Source of the DNA: Gracilaria vermiculophylla
Taxonomy: Eukaryota > Rhodophyta > Florideophyceae > Gracilariales > Gracilariaceae
Reading direction: 5' to 3'
DNA: 64,000 nucleotides
Assembly: GCA_019155205.2 (NCBI GenBank)
Contig: JAHNZQ020000308.1
Coordinates: 4,359,966 to 4,423,965 of the forward strand
Shown here: positions 52,943-64,000 of the stretch, one piece after another
Position numbering within the stretch: position 1 is the first letter of the stretch
Layout: each line of letters opens with the position of its first letter
The notes under the pieces: generated by a model
Seen by the model: the letters and a program-made list of their open reading frames with translations, nothing else
The model's database searches: none
What the model was told of the DNA's origin: nothing
Translations under genes and position numbers: made by a program

Positions 52943-53101
52943 CGGGATTGGGGAGCCCGACGATTCTGCGTCGACGGAGCAAACGGCCTCTCCCCCTTTC
53001 CTAAAGGTGACCTCCGTGGAGCTGAGGCTCGATGTTAAAGAGCCACGCAGAGCCTCTACGCGTGGTTTTGAGGGTTTTCCTGGTTGGAGGCGGGCTGAGT
53101 T

Positions 53102-54665
53102 TTAGTCAAGGACGGCGTCTGCGGTTGTGCATCGCGATGCGACGTGTTCCCTTGAGGTGCTACCGGCTTGGGCACCGGCACCTGCGTCGTGGGTGCAAGT
53201 GACAGTGGGACAGGCTGCACTCCCTGTGGAGCACGGTAACCGTAGTTTCCTTGAGGAGAGCGGATGTAACGATACGCGGTTCGATAACTTCTGCTCTCCT
53301 TTGGTGTGTACTACAGGTCCTGGAAGTTTTTCTCCCTTTCCTGCAGGATGGCGGACCTTATTAACGGGGTGAGAGTCATACAGTGTACGGGCTTTCGTGA
53401 CAAGCAAATCCTGCATGGCGGTGGGTAGCCTCGAGGGTTCGCAAATCGGACGCTCCTGTAAGATCCTGCAGAGGCGTACAGAGTGGGAGACGAAGGCGTC
53501 CTTGTTCTAGACGGTGCTCCCTGACAGGAGGCGTATGTGAGGGCAAGGGCTTCTTGCTCTCCTACGAGCGTGAGCTCGTCGACCTCCTCCGAGGTGCTGG
53601 AGTCCAACGTCAGGGCGGATGCCCGACGGGTCCTTGAGGCCGTCGGTTTGTCCGCAAATGGAGCATGACTGCGGCGAACGGCACGGTGGGTATCCCCGTA
53701 GGATTCCGCGAAACGTGCTATCTCCGTATAGGTGGTCTTTGGGTGCGTGGTCAAATGATTATGCACCCTTGCGTGTATCGAGGGAAGGAGTCCCTCAACA
53801 AATAACGACTTCAACCGCCGTTCGGAGTACACGTTCCCACACCGAAGGGCTTTTGTCCACAGCTTCTGTGAGAACTCCGTCTCCTTCATTCCGGTTTTCT
53901 GCCTATAGGAGGTGACTTCCGCATCAGCATCGGCTATCACCTCGTCCGTGGCGTACCTTTTAAGGAGGAAATAGACGACCTCCGGGTACGTCGTCAAGAT
54001 CTCCGTTCCAGGATCATCCACAATGGTGCTCTCCCCCGTGAGGCATGGCTGCACCAGCCAGTGCGCTTGGCCTGTGAGGTAGAACTGAAAGCACCATAGG
54101 GCGGCACCTTCATGGACACCATTGGTGTTACGCGCTGAACGGAAGCGCGTAAAAAAATTCAACACCGAGATGGGGTCTTTGCCTGAGAAGGAGTGCTTCT
54201 TCATTTTAAATATCCATACGGCGCTGCATCTTCGTGAGTCGTTTAGCGACCGACGCATCGTAATGAGTGGAGCGCTCATTCACCCTGTAGGTGTCATAAT
54301 CCACCACTTTGGCGAAGAGGTCATTAAGCGGGACGACCTTCCTGACCCTTCTGCTCTTCTCCTTGGGAGGTATACTGTCCTCCGAGCTTGAGCTGTTTAC
54401 GGATTCGGAGTCTGAGCATCTCTCCGAATCGGTGTCTCGCTTTCACCTTTTCTCCCTCCCTTTCTTTTGGCGTCATTTCTTTAGGTGGACTAGGTGACTG
54501 ACGATACCCCCGTTATCGCGATCCACCCGAGAAGTGTCCTGTCCTTCATTCCTTCTGTGAATTCCTTCGCGACTGGTATCTTGTCCTCCTCCGTGGCGTG
54601 CCAGGTCCAGACGGTGCATAGCAAGATTCCTGACGTGGTCCCGTTTTCCTACGGCTGTATCCTTA
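53102..54665 (-). pseudogene. Family-A gag, C-terminal portion
   Basis: The frame 54279-53311 contains the capsid-like segment FSGKDPISVLNFFTRFRSAR, CFQFYLTGQAHWLVQP, KSLFVEGLLPSIHARV and a final CRICLSRKPVHC that may be a modified zinc knuckle. 53416-53102 continues in another frame. Upstream of 54279 the reading shifts again up to the element-B boundary at 54665. Confidence 0.75.
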
Positions 54666-54872
54666 TGTGGGAAACTTGGGGATAGCTTTGACGCTCCTCT
54701 CTGTTTACGGTTGTGGCGCTAGGCCTTAGCTAAACACTACCGATATGGAGCACACGCAACCCCGATCGACGGCGGCGGAGCGCACGTCACAGACGTGTAT
54801 TTCTACAGTTCTGGTGGCGCCAGAACAACATCTGTTATCGGTGAGGCTGCTTAGCCAAGCACAGCTGGCTAG
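54666..54872 (-). repeat. Element B 3' LTR
   Basis: Matches 60206-60423 nearly throughout: GAAACTTGGGGATAGC, GTTGTGGCGCTAGGCCTT, ACTACCGATATGGAGC, ACGTGTATTTC and GAGGCTGCTTAGC. It ends in CACA in element orientation. Confidence 0.85.
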
Positions 54873-54883
54873 ACTCCCCTCTT

Positions 54884-56394
54884 TCAAAGCGCCAGAACGC
54901 GATTCAAATTCTTAACCAGAGCTGTATGAGTTTTCTTGCGCTGAAGTAACTGCATTACCGTTTGCGGTACATCTTCGTAAACACGAGACAGTGGCTCGAC
55001 AGAATCTTCCGAGTGCGGTAGTCCCTTCCGGCGGACTATAACCTTTAAACTGTCAGGTTCTTCGATGAACTGCATCAAGTGTGCCACGGGCATATCGGTT
55101 TTGGAAGTCAGGACATGTGACAAGATCGCAGTGGTGTCCAGTGCGGAGTTGCGATAAAATTTGAGGCGAGTGTTATGCACTTCCCCTTTATACCGTCTCG
55201 GAGGTCTTCTACCAGGAAGACGTAATCATTAATGTCCTTCACAATCCGTCTCGGTCCATGCCAGCGCAGTGCTAATTTCTCACCAGCGGAGTAGTCTTCG
55301 CACGCGACGAGAACTAAATCACCTTCCGTAAATGTCGGTAGTTCGCCGCGTTCGGCGGCCTTGTGTTTACTTTCTCGCATTGACCGTACGAACGTTTGCA
55401 GCAGTGGGTAAAACTGAGCCATTTGGGCTTGCAGCGCGGAGTCGTTTAAAACTCTCTCGCGCTTCGCCTCGGTTACAGTGAATGGCTTGGCCGTAGCGAT
55501 TCTCAGGAATGTAGAAATGGGCGAAGAAGCATCCATACCCGTAGATGCCGTGCTCAGTACAATATTCTCCGGTTGCGTTGATGGTGTGTTGTTCAACGCG
55601 CTCTGTATGAGTGGGAGTAGATCCGTCCACTCTTCAAACAGCAGTTGTGATCCAGGAACAACCGAGCGTAATACTCGAATCAGCTGCTTTCCCAGGCGCT
55701 AGACCCCACCATTACTTCAGAGGGTATATGGTAGCGTAAAGTGTTGGGGAATTTCCATTCCCTTGCACACCAACCGAACGGTTTCGTTGCAGATATGAGT
55801 AGGTCCATCAGACATCAATCTGTTCGGTACCCCAAAAGTAGAGCAGCAGTCAACGATGGCCTTTACAGCGTTTTCCGCCGCGGTATCACTAAACGCAAAA
55901 AACCATTTGTGATCCGAATGGTCGTCGCGCAGCACGATCCCGTATTTTTAACCGTTACGACTGGGTCCGATCTCGATGTAGTCGAATCATAAGAGATCGT
56001 TAGCCGCTGTGCCATGGACGGCCGGACCGAATTGACGTGGTACCTTCCCCCTGTTAACTGTCGATAGACAATGGATGCAGGAGCGGACCAAGGAGCGGAT
56101 GTTGACGGTCATTGTTGACCAAAAAGTAAAGACGACGTAAAACCGTTTTGATAGTGGACTGGCCACGATGGCCATTTGGTTCAGTGTGTCGGCAATGACG
56201 ACCAGTCGCAACTGTATATTCGAGGCAGTGTTGGGGACCCAGATAGCACCCTTTGGGTTGGTCCAAACCTCGTCGTTGCCCATGAGGTTTTCCGGACGAT
56301 CGGACGCGGATGCAATTTGCGGGTCGATGACGGCCCGAAGCGAGGGCCACTTAAAATCCGATTCGATTGTTGACGGTAGTCCGGGGATGTGCAT
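54884..56394 (-). pseudogene. Element B integrase and chromo-like C-terminus
   Basis: Frames in order: 56394-55987 with the zinc-binding end (SLVRSCIHCLSTVNRG), 55935-55717 with core sequence (VDCCSTFGVPNRLMSDGPTHI), 55596-55108 (ALRWHGPRRIVKDINDYVFLVEDL, the usual post-core barrel), and 55180-54884 with a chromo-like VIVRRKGLPHSEDSVEPLSRVYEDVP. Frames overlap and shift, so it is broken. Confidence 0.8.
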
Positions 56395-56424
56395 GAGGCG
56401 GCGGATAGTCCCCAGAGCAGACCA

Positions 56425-57039
56425 TCATCTAAGTAAATCAGGGGACGTCTGTGAAAGGTCAGGGACAACCGATAGCGTATCAAATAGGAAGATCAAATTG
56501 TTGTGATCTGTGTAGAGATCGAAACCGTTCGGTGTGGCAGCGAGCCAGTGCATCCGCTCGAGGGATGCTAAGACAGCGTAGGATTCGTTTTCAAGTATAG
56601 ACCAGCCAAGTTGGGTCCGATGAAACCGTCCGGATAAAAATGCCATAGACTCGTGACGCTGGTCATCGTGCGGTTCGGAAAGATCGACCGTTCGGACCTG
56701 GGTACCAATCCCAGACCAGATCGTATCTGAGGCATCAGTGTGAAAACACAAGCGCTTGGCATCATCGCGAAACGACAAGGTGACTTGGTGTACTAGAGTG
56801 CTTTTATATGCTTCCAAGGCTGCATGGTGGGCATCGCCCCATCTGTGAACGGTGATTTAGTAGTGCGCGACTCCACGTCTCGTGCGCTTACCGGCGCGAA
56901 GATAGATCTTTTCCATAAAGATGTGTAGGGGCTGGACGAGTTCCGAAATTTGCGGAATGCCGTTCCGGACCCACTGTAGCTCGCAGATAAATTGCTGGAG
57001 GTGCGCACCCATTTGTGAAGGTTCCATTTGGATTCAACT
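56425..57039 (-). pseudogene. Element B RNase H and the pol part after the LTR insertion
   Basis: Directly after the solo LTR the pol reading resumes as MGAHLQQFICELQWVRNG, the connection domain. A stop follows, then LCFHTDASDTIWSGIGTQV (catalytic Asp block), HESMAFLSGRF, LENESYAVLASLERM and FDLYTDHNNLIFLFD. It shows that the LTR at 57040-57591 interrupts one gene. Confidence 0.82.
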
Positions 57040-57591
57040 TGTAGTACAGTGGCTCCAAAGGAAATAGGGTGGTTTGGTCTTATGGTATACTATTCCTAAA
57101 GAGGGCTCGTATTTTATTAGCTGGGCCACGTGGTGCATAATCCCGCCCACGTGCGCTACAGTATCCTTGAGGGGCGGTAGAATTATTATTTATTTTAGGT
57201 AATTTATGCAGGTAATTTGCACAGTAGCGAGACCTGCCGAGGCGGCCTCCCTGCTTGACACTTAATCTGCCGGGTGAGCTCCACCTCTGGGGAAGTAAAG
57301 GCAAGCACCCTTGAGTCTTCATCTACTTTTCCGGTTGGAGTCTCTCGTCGATCAACTCAGGTTTCTAAGCCGCCGATCCCCAACTCGTATCATAGCAGCG
57401 CCTGTAGGAGCATTGTCCGCCCAGTGAACCTCCCCCTCCGCTTGGTGTTTGGGGATCCCTTTAAGAATTCCGCCGGCTCGCTACAGTGGATACCGGAGAC
57501 CACGTTGAGGAACACGCACCTTTGGAGTCCACAAAAACTCCTAACGGACGTTGTGCTCTACTACCTCGATAGGAGGGCTGACAGTACCACA
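57040..57591 (-). mobile_element. Solo family-A LTR inserted in element B pol
   Basis: A 552-bp minus-strand copy of the family-A LTR (TGTGGTACTGTCAG...GGAGCCACTGTACTACA). The pol sequence of element B continues on both sides. Flanking 5-mers in LTR orientation are AGTTT and AGTTG, a target duplication with one mismatch. It is a solo LTR left by recombination between the two ends of a full insertion. Confidence 0.88.
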
Positions 57592-58500
57592 AAACTTTCC
57601 AACCGTTTCGGATCGTAACGAATACCGTTGGCGGTGATTAAGCGGCCTCACTAGCGTATGCTGTGGGCAAACAGCGGGCATTTTCTGGGATGCAGCTTAA
57701 CATTCCGTTCTGTGCAAAAGTTGAGGAACTGATCAACCACTAGGAGTAGACCGTCAGTGGTTTTGTGGTGGAGCAGGACGTCATCCAATCACGAAAGAAG
57801 GTTTCGCGATATACCTTCCAGTAGAACCTCGGTGAGTGAAGACTGAAGATGCATGACGGCGTTCGTCGTACCATGTAGGACTCTCATCGGTGAGAAGATG
57901 CCGTCCGGTGTAATGAATGACTGCAGTGGCTGCGAGTCGGCGTCTAGCTTGCACTGCCAGAAGCCATGCGACAAGTCTAATTTCGCGTAGTACCGTGATC
58001 GGAAGAGGTTTGTTTGCTCATGCTCCAAATTTGGCATCGGGTATTGGTGTTTCACCGTATATTTATCGACCGGGCGGAGGTCAACAGTAAACCGATATCG
58101 GGAAGGGCCTGGCTTCGGCACGAAAAGCGGGACACAGGCCCAAATAGATTTTGGGTTTAGATACACCGTACCGTTGCGGACGAGTCTGTCAACGAATTTG
58201 GCGAAGAATTCGCGCTGCATCTGCCAATAGTTTCGCAAGCGTACCTTGACCGGTGGGGCGTCCGGTGTGAGCTCAATTTTGAGCGGTTTTATCCGAGCCG
58301 GTGGGCGGGCGGGAAATGACGTTCGAAAAACATACAAGTGGCGGTTGACGGTCTCGTCGAGTGCACGTCGGAACTCGGGAGGTAAACCGTTATCGGTGGC
58401 GGATTTTTTCAGAGCCTGTACTGCCGTTCTAATTTGTTCATGCTCATCGCTCTCCTGCGGGTCCAGCAGCGATGTATCAAAAAATGGATCTTCCTTTTGC
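57592..58500 (-). pseudogene. Element B reverse transcriptase
   Basis: The frame 58337-57789 carries RFTVDLRPVDKYTVKHQYPMP, AKLDLSHGFWQCKLD and RVLHGTTNAVMHLQ (family: G.TNA). Below 57789 the frame shifts and reads LDDVLLHHKTTDGLL, corresponding to the catalytic W-x-DD-x-L box. It continues to RYDPKRLES at the LTR junction. The frame changes make it inactive. Confidence 0.82.
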
Positions 58501-58511
58501 CGAGCGGTGAA

Positions 58512-60070
58512 CTAATTGACACGAAGCCAATCAAGCGGCTTCTCGGAAAAACCGTTCTCGGTGTCAGCAGTTCCGTTCGGTTTGCCATTTCGGCGGGCGA
58601 CCATCATACGGCTCACATCACCGCCTCGGGATAGCGTCGTCTGATTTCCCACGGAGATGCAATTAGCACCATCGAGTACCACACAGTTATTTTCCAGTAA
58701 AGTGCGGTTGTCTACCCGCAGGGGCTGTAATACGGGAAGAACGATCAGGAGGTCTACACAGGCTAGGTCGTCGTCGGCCCCAGGACATGTCATGTTGACA
58801 AGTGTCAGTAGTCTGGAGGCCAAATGTAACACCGTTCTCGGTGGTATCCTCGTACGGAAAAACGTAAAGGACTGAGCTATTTCTCCAGCCTAGAGCACGA
58901 CGCACAACTGTAAGGTTTTGCTCGGGGTATTATTTCCAATTCCCCTAGCGGTGGCGCGCTCAGCTAAGCCCGGCGAGACGACAGTGTCATTGCTACCGTC
59001 GTCAAAACGGCCTGTACCTTCCAAAGCTACCTGGCCATTAGAAACCGTGATCGGATGTGATGGCTTGAAAGCCTCCTTACAGTCCGGATCGGCAATGGCC
59101 GGATGGATCCGATCTGTTGTACCGGACGGTTTGCCTGAATTGTCGGTAGTAGAACCAGGCGGTAGAGTAAAACGTGTTTGGCTACGCATCGACCGAGACT
59201 GTCCATCGGAGGCCTTAGATGCAGCGAAATCGGCAAGCATCTTGTCGCGCTCATCTCTAGCGGCGTTCGGGTGCTCCTTGATAAGATGCCGTATTCCGAG
59301 GGACTTGCATGTCTCGTGCGAACAATCCGGAAGCGGAGGTGATCGACTTTATTTTCCACTCCTTGTGGATTTCTCCAAACCGATCGGTGTAGATTTGTCG
59401 CGATTTTTTCCGTCACAGTTACTCTCATTGTTGCCGCTGCGGCTTCCAATGCGTTTCTTTACCGACTTCTCTCCCGTGCCCACCAGGTGAAACGCGTCAG
59501 AAACTTTGAAGGCATGCTTCGTAAAAGTTTTGAAGTCCTCGCGGAGGATGAAGTGTGCGAACTCGAGGTCCGACTCCATCCGGATTTTGAGAGCCTTTGG
59601 CTGAACCGAGTTCAGCACGAGTCCGACGGCTACCTTTCGGTTGGTATTAAATAGCCAATAAATACCGTTACGGCGAAGAAGTGAGTGGTTGGCTATAAAT
59701 GAAGCTTCCATGCGTGATCGAGCACTTTTGTCCCTCATATCCATACGTAGTTCACGATTGACGATCGCATCAAGATTCTCAAGAGTGAGAGAGTCTTGCG
59801 ATTCTTGAGCCTTTTCATCAAAATATTTTTTCAAATCGAATTGATATTAATTATGGGATCGAGCGCAATCGCTGTCTCAACATACTCCTGGTCAATACAG
59901 TACTTTAGGTTGACCGGGCGGATTGCCTCGGTCGTTTTTGAACCGATGTCGGTAAGCGGCGTAGTGCGCGCGGTGATTTCCTTGCTGTACTGATCATACA
60001 GTCGTAGAAAGATGCGGACTGATTCAGAATCGGTTGCGAGGAGTTTGGGGTGGTTGACAGAAGTTGCCAC
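58512..60070 (-). pseudogene. Element B gag (and protease region)
   Basis: Frames 60070-59831, 59834-59349, 59240-58890 and 58832-58512 follow one another on the minus strand. The first two overlap and join smoothly (RIFLRLYDQYSKEITAR..., then LTLENLDAIVNRELRMDMRDKSARSR, MESDLEFAHFILREDFKTF). Later parts contain CHETCKSLGIRHLI-like text (seen in 59349-59240), resembling the C/H-rich nucleocapsid of this gypsy group. 58832-58512 (TLLENNCVVLDGANCISVGN) is protease-like. The gag group is decayed. Confidence 0.6.
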
Positions 60071-60205
60071 AAATGACGCGCCTTGCGTCGTGATTCTCTA
60101 TGGCGAGCCGGACGCCTAAGACATGTCGGTATGTCTTCCGTTTTGTGGGATCGAGTTGGTTAATCAGGGGCGATCAAGGGATGATCGAAGAGCCTACAAG
60201 ATCAC

Positions 60206-60423
60206 TGTGAGAAACTTGGGGATAGCTTCGATGCCCCTCTCCATTTATGATTGTGGCGCTAGGCCTTTGCTAAATACTACCGATATGGAGCGCACGCCAC
60301 CCTGCCCGACGGCAGCGGAACGCATGTCACACACGTGTATTTCCACAGTTCTGGCGGCCCCAGAACATCATCCGTTATCGATGAGGCTGCTTAGCAAGGC
60401 CGGGCTGGATCCATCTTTCCTTC
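60206..60423 (-). repeat. Element B 5' LTR
   Basis: A 218-bp copy starting TGGATCC and ending CTCACA in element orientation. It pairs with 54666-54872 at the other end of the element. Confidence 0.85.
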
Positions 60424-60540
60424 CATGGCGTAGGGGGTGTCAGTATCCTGTCCTTCTCTGCCCGGGATCACCTTACGGGATGGTAGAGGGAACATCTCCT
60501 GTACGGAAGAATGACTTTGAAACGCCGCGGCGGGGAGCAG

Positions 60541-60933
60541 CTAAGCGGTTTGGAAACGAACCTCCGCACGGATAAAATCTGATATCACCTCTAGGAAGGG
60601 GTCGGAAACCATCAAAGCATCCACAGCACGGTGAGCGCTCTCCGCTGCGATTTCCGCTACCAGGAAGCGTCGGTGCGCTCCGAAGTGTGCCTGAATACCA
60701 CCAGGTGTTCTGTCGACCAGCTCCTGTGAGAGCCAATCCGTAAGGTGCGGTGCCAGCGACTTAAGGAGAGAGTTAGCCTTCGGGTTTTCTTGTCCCTGCT
60801 GCTCCTGAGGTGGCGGCTGCGATACCGTGTGCCGTTCTTCAAACTCCTCTTCAGCCTCCTCAAGAGGTGTCATGGGGGATTCCGCTTGCCTGCAATCGTG
60901 CATTTTCCTAAGGCGATTCCTAAAAAGCTCCAC
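60541..60933 (-). pseudogene. Family-A gag, N-terminal portion
   Basis: A 130-codon frame (MELFRNRLRKMHDCRQAE, then an acidic Glu/Gln/Pro-rich part and LAPHLTDWLSQELVDRT, FLVAEIAAESAHRAVDAL) ends in a stop shortly before the element-B boundary. It fits the helical gag N-terminus whose capsid part lies beyond the insertion at 54279-53311. Confidence 0.55.
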
Positions 60934-61238
60934 AGAGAAGCCAGGACTCCTAAGGATACTTTCAGGGTCCTCCAGTCTGACTGCCGTTTCCTAAGGAGCG
61001 CTGCGTGTGCTGCGGCCACCAACGGAGTTCGTTGCGTGAGGATCCTGTAGGGGGATATCCATTGGAGGTTCTGAGGGGTCCATATAAAAGTAGATTGCTG
61101 GTGATTTCCTTCCAGTTCCGAATGACCTTAAAGAAGAATTCCACTGTTCGGTTCTGATCGTTGGAAACTAGAAACACTGTTCTTTGGCGACTTTTGCCAA
61201 CCGTTTAGGAAACTGACCTTGTTAGTCGGGAGACCAGT

Positions 61239-61792
61239 TGTGGTTCTGTCAGTTCTCTTTTCAATGTAGTAGAGCACAAAGTCACTTAGGAGTTATAGTT
61301 GCCTCCAAAGGAGCGAGTTCCACAAGGTGGTCTGCGCAAATCGCTATAGCGAGCCGGGGAAATTCTCACAGGGGATTCGCTACCACCAAGCGGAGGGGGA
61401 GGTTTACTGGACGGACATTGCTCTTACAGGCGCTCCTATGAGATGACCTGGAGATCGGCGGCTTAGAAACCTTATGATGATCGACGAGAGTCTCCAACTG
61501 GAAAAGTAGATGAAGACTCAAGGGTGCTCGGTATACATCCCCAGAGGTAAAGCTCGACCGGCAGAGTAAGTATCAAGCCGGGAGCCCGCCTCGGTAGTGC
61601 TTACTACTGTACTAATTCCCCGCACAAATTAACTTTAATAAATAGGAATTTTACCGTCCCTTAAGTATAATGTAGCGCACGCGGGCTGAATTAGGCACCA
61701 CGTGGCTCAGTTAATAAAATACGAGCCCTCCTAAAGAGTATCACGCCATAAAGTAACACCACCATATATCCTTAGGAGCCACTGTACTACCA
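61239..61792 (+). repeat. Family-A LTR, plus orientation (copy 2)
   Basis: A 554-bp LTR (TGTGGTTCTGTCAG...CACTGTACTACCA) aligning with the copies at 46709 and 57040. The flanks (CCAGT upstream, CTATG downstream) do not match, and family-A gag follows. It is therefore a 5' LTR of a longer element rather than a solo LTR. Confidence 0.85.
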
Positions 61793-63140
61793 CTATGACA
61801 CGTACAGGTTGAATGATCGCTCTTCTCTTTACGACACGTCGGTCGCTAAATGAGTCCCGACGATCCAGCGCCAGAGAGATATCCAGATGAAGAAGCACTC
61901 TTTCTCAGGTGAAGACGCCACCTCGGTAATGAATTTTTTCACACGCTTCCTTTCAGCCTGTAATACCAATGGTGTCCATGAAGGAGCCATCTTTTGATGC
62001 TTTCAGGTCTACCCCACAGGTCAAGCGCACTGGCTGGTGCTGCCGCGCCTAATGGGGGTGAGCACCATTGTGGATGACCCTGGAACGGAGATCTTGACGA
62101 GGTACCCGGAGATGACGAACTTGCTCATCAAAAGGTACGCCTGGGACGAGGTGATAGCCCATGCTGATGCTAAAGTCAGCTCCTATGGGTAGGATACGGG
62201 AGTGACCGAGACGGAGATCTCACAGAAACTGTGGGCGAAGGCCCTACGGTGTAGGAACGTATAATCCGAAAGGCGGTTGAAGTCGCTGTTTGTCGAGGGA
62301 TGTCTTCCCTCGATCCGCGCCAGGGTGCGTAGTCTCCTGACAACGGACCCAAATACCACCTATACAGAACTAGCGCGTTTCACGAAATCCTACGGGTATA
62401 CCTACCGTGCTGTGTGTCGCAGCCATGCCCCACTTTCGGACAAACCGACGTTGTCAAGGAACCGTCAGGCATCCACCCCGATGTTGGACTCCAAAACCTC
62501 AGAGGAGTTCGGCGAGCTCACACTGGTGGGAGAGCAAGAGGCCTTTGCCATCACATACGCCTCATTTCAGGGGGCACCGTCTAGGACGAGGACACCCTCG
62601 TTTCCTACTTCGTACGCCTCAGCAGGATCTTCCCGGACTGTCCGATTCACGAATCCTCAAGGCTACCCACTGCCTTGCAGTATGTGCTTGTCTCTATAGC
62701 CAGTGCACTGTCCTACGCTCACCCTGGCAGTGAAGGCCGCTATCCTGCAGGAACGGGAAAATATCTTTCAGGACCTGAGGGAAACACCACCGGAGAGTGT
62801 AAGTTACCCAATTGTGTATCGCGGCATCCGCTCCCCTCTAGGAGACTACGGTTACCGCGCTCCACTGGGATTGCAGCCTGATCCACTGTTTCTTGCACCT
62901 TCAGCGCAGGTGCCGGTATTTAAACAGGTTGCACCTGCACGAAAATCCTGGCATCTTGATGCGCAACCTCAGCAGCCATCCCCTACTGAAGCTCAGCCCC
63001 CCTCCAACCAGAAAAAGCTCTCAAGGGCACTTATGAAGGCTCCGCATGGCTCCTTACCATCGAGCATTGGCTCCTTGGAGGTCGCCTTTAGGAAAGGGAG
63101 AGAAGCCGTCTGCTCCGCTGACGCCGAATCGGACGGACAC
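61793..63140 (+). pseudogene. Gag of a third family-A copy, plus strand
   Basis: The gag sequence parallels that at 54279-53311 (SLFVEGCLPSIRARVRSLL, TYTELARFTKSYG, GELTLVGEQEAFAITYASFQGAPSRTRTPS, CSMCLSL). It starts almost directly at the LTR, so the N-terminal gag and leader are missing. Several stops and shifts occur, one right after CSMCLSL. Confidence 0.78.
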
Positions 63141-63148
63141 CAATCCCG

Positions 63149-64000
63149 TTGGACGCATTCCACGCCTTTGACGATTCTATTTGCACGCTCCGCCGTGAGA
63201 ATTACAAAGTGTTCGTTTCTATCGAATGCTCCCCGCTCGCCTCCATCACGATGCGCTCTATTCTTGACACCGGAGCTGGCCCCAATCTGGTGCACGCCGA
63301 AGTGCTCCCGCTGTCTTTTCTCGGCTCCTTGAGGACTGGCAAGCTCCCTACGGTGCGTGATGCGTCGCGTCGAGCATTGAAAATCCTCGGAACACTACCC
63401 CTGTACCTCCGGCTGGGCTCCTTACGGGTGAAATCGTGGTTCCTCGTGGCGACCAACTTGACTGCACAATGAATATTGGGCACTTCCTTTGTGGATCGAT
63501 ATGTACGTGCAATACACTTACGCCTGCAAAAGGTCACGTTTAATGACGCCACCCTCGTAGGTACCGTGTCCACGTCTCCAGGACCGGACGCCAACGCGCA
63601 TCACGTGGGTAATCTTCCAAAGCAGACGCAGTCGAACAAGCTCCGGGTGGTGAAGAATATCGAAATACCCGCGAGGAGTTAGGCCAAAGTTCGGGTGCAG
63701 ACCTCTGCATCTGGGCTTTTATTCCTGTAGCGGTGTCCAGACCTGACGACGAAGCAGCACTCCATGATGACGAGCGGTGTTATGGAAATAATAAGGAACA
63801 TTCCCTTCAGGATTGTGCTCGCCAACCTGAAGGAGTCGCCTTTACGGCTTTAGAAGGGAAATGTCGTCGGACTGGCACTACCCGCCCCTGCAGGACTGGC
63901 TAACCTTCCTCGATCGGAAGACCTTGCGGACCGCGATGCTATCGCCAACGTGGAGGCGAAAGTGACTTCCTCGGCTCCAGAGGAAGAGAGTCCTGCCACC
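63149..64000 (+). pseudogene. Family-A protease and following linker, cut by window edge
   Basis: 63149-63472 carries the active site ILDTGAGPNLVHAEVLP. A stop interrupts WFLVATNLTAQ, and 63476-63682 continues GTSFVDRYVRAIHLRL to IPARS. From there the linker (corresponding to 52435-52100) runs to the edge with further stops. Reverse transcriptase of this copy lies beyond the window. Confidence 0.8.

Larger units (their letters stand above)
54666..60423 (-). mobile_element. Ty3/gypsy element of a second family (B), inserted in family-A gag
   Basis: Bounded by two related repeats of about 210 bp in the same orientation (60206-60423 as 5' LTR, 54666 to about 54872 as 3' LTR), it holds gag, reverse transcriptase, RNase H, integrase and a chromo-like end on the minus strand. 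It lies within gag of the family-A element and is interrupted by a solo family-A LTR. The 5-bp flanks (AAAGA and TAAGG in minus orientation) are only partly alike, so the target duplication is eroded. Its pol resembles the gypsy elements common in oomycetes. Confidence 0.82.
48761..61177 (-). mobile_element. Degenerate Ty3/gypsy chromovirus (family A), split by element B
   Basis: Reading on the minus strand, the order is gag N-terminal part (60933-60541), [insertion of element B, 60423-54666], rest of gag, protease, reverse transcriptase, RNase H, integrase and a C-terminal chromodomain. This is the Ty3/gypsy gene order. All parts carry frame changes or stops. No LTR in the same orientation borders either end; both neighbouring family-A LTRs point the other way, so the copy is truncated at both ends. 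Protein sequence is close to that of the plus-strand copy starting at 61239. Confidence 0.85.

Overview
The window is nuclear DNA from a eukaryote with a compact, intron-poor genome. Most genes are single-exon. The five introns I could resolve are short (84-150 bp, GT-AG), and neighbouring genes lie on both strands without operons. Gene content includes cytosolic ribosomal proteins, a mitochondrial-type adrenodoxin/ferredoxin reductase, a plant-type WD40 (LEC14B/DCAF11) protein, Hsp20 genes with metazoan/plant-like heat-shock elements, a SANT-like DNA-binding ORF and chromodomain Ty3/gypsy elements. Together these suggest an alga, most likely a red alga of the Chondrus type. That assignment is an inference, not proof.

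Layout. 0-2 kb: edge of a SANT/Myb-like gene, an LTR relic and decayed ORFs. 2-6 kb: ferredoxin reductase facing a small heat-shock gene across a promoter with a strong heat-shock element, then a second small heat-shock gene. 7.5-18.4 kb: an Nth/ENDO3-family DNA glycosylase, a probable myristoylated alpha/beta hydrolase with two introns, a membrane-anchored histidine-acid-phosphatase-like protein lacking the usual catalytic Asp, aspartyl-tRNA synthetase with a possible organelle presequence, and an ionotropic-glutamate-receptor-like channel. 18.4-23.3 kb: a very GC-rich block with a macro-domain protein fused to PEPEPC repeats and a cysteine-rich tail, then ribosomal protein eL21. 25.7-27.0 kb: an aquaporin whose reading frame continues, through an intron, into a second membrane domain. 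27.3-28.6 kb: a TA-flanked AT-rich Tc1/mariner-like element with duplicated terminal repeats. 29.4-44.8 kb: ribosomal protein uS8, a RING-H2 protein (two exons), a rhodanese, a coiled-coil multi-pass membrane protein, an LDH2/MDH2-type dehydrogenase (two exons), a DCAF11/LEC14B WD40 protein (two exons) and a secreted cysteine-rich repeat protein.

46.7-64 kb is a retrotransposon graveyard. A minus-strand chromovirus (family A) has been split by a second Ty3/gypsy element (family B, about 5.8 kb with about 0.2 kb LTRs). B is itself interrupted inside its pol gene by a solo family-A LTR. Two further family-A LTRs in plus orientation flank this stack, each followed by family-A-like internal sequence. 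All coding parts carry stops or frame changes.

The most unusual items are the macro-domain/PEPEPC/cysteine-rich protein, the aquaporin fusion, the altered phosphatase active site, and the reciprocal nesting of the two retrotransposon families. I saw no convincing tRNA, rRNA or CRISPR.
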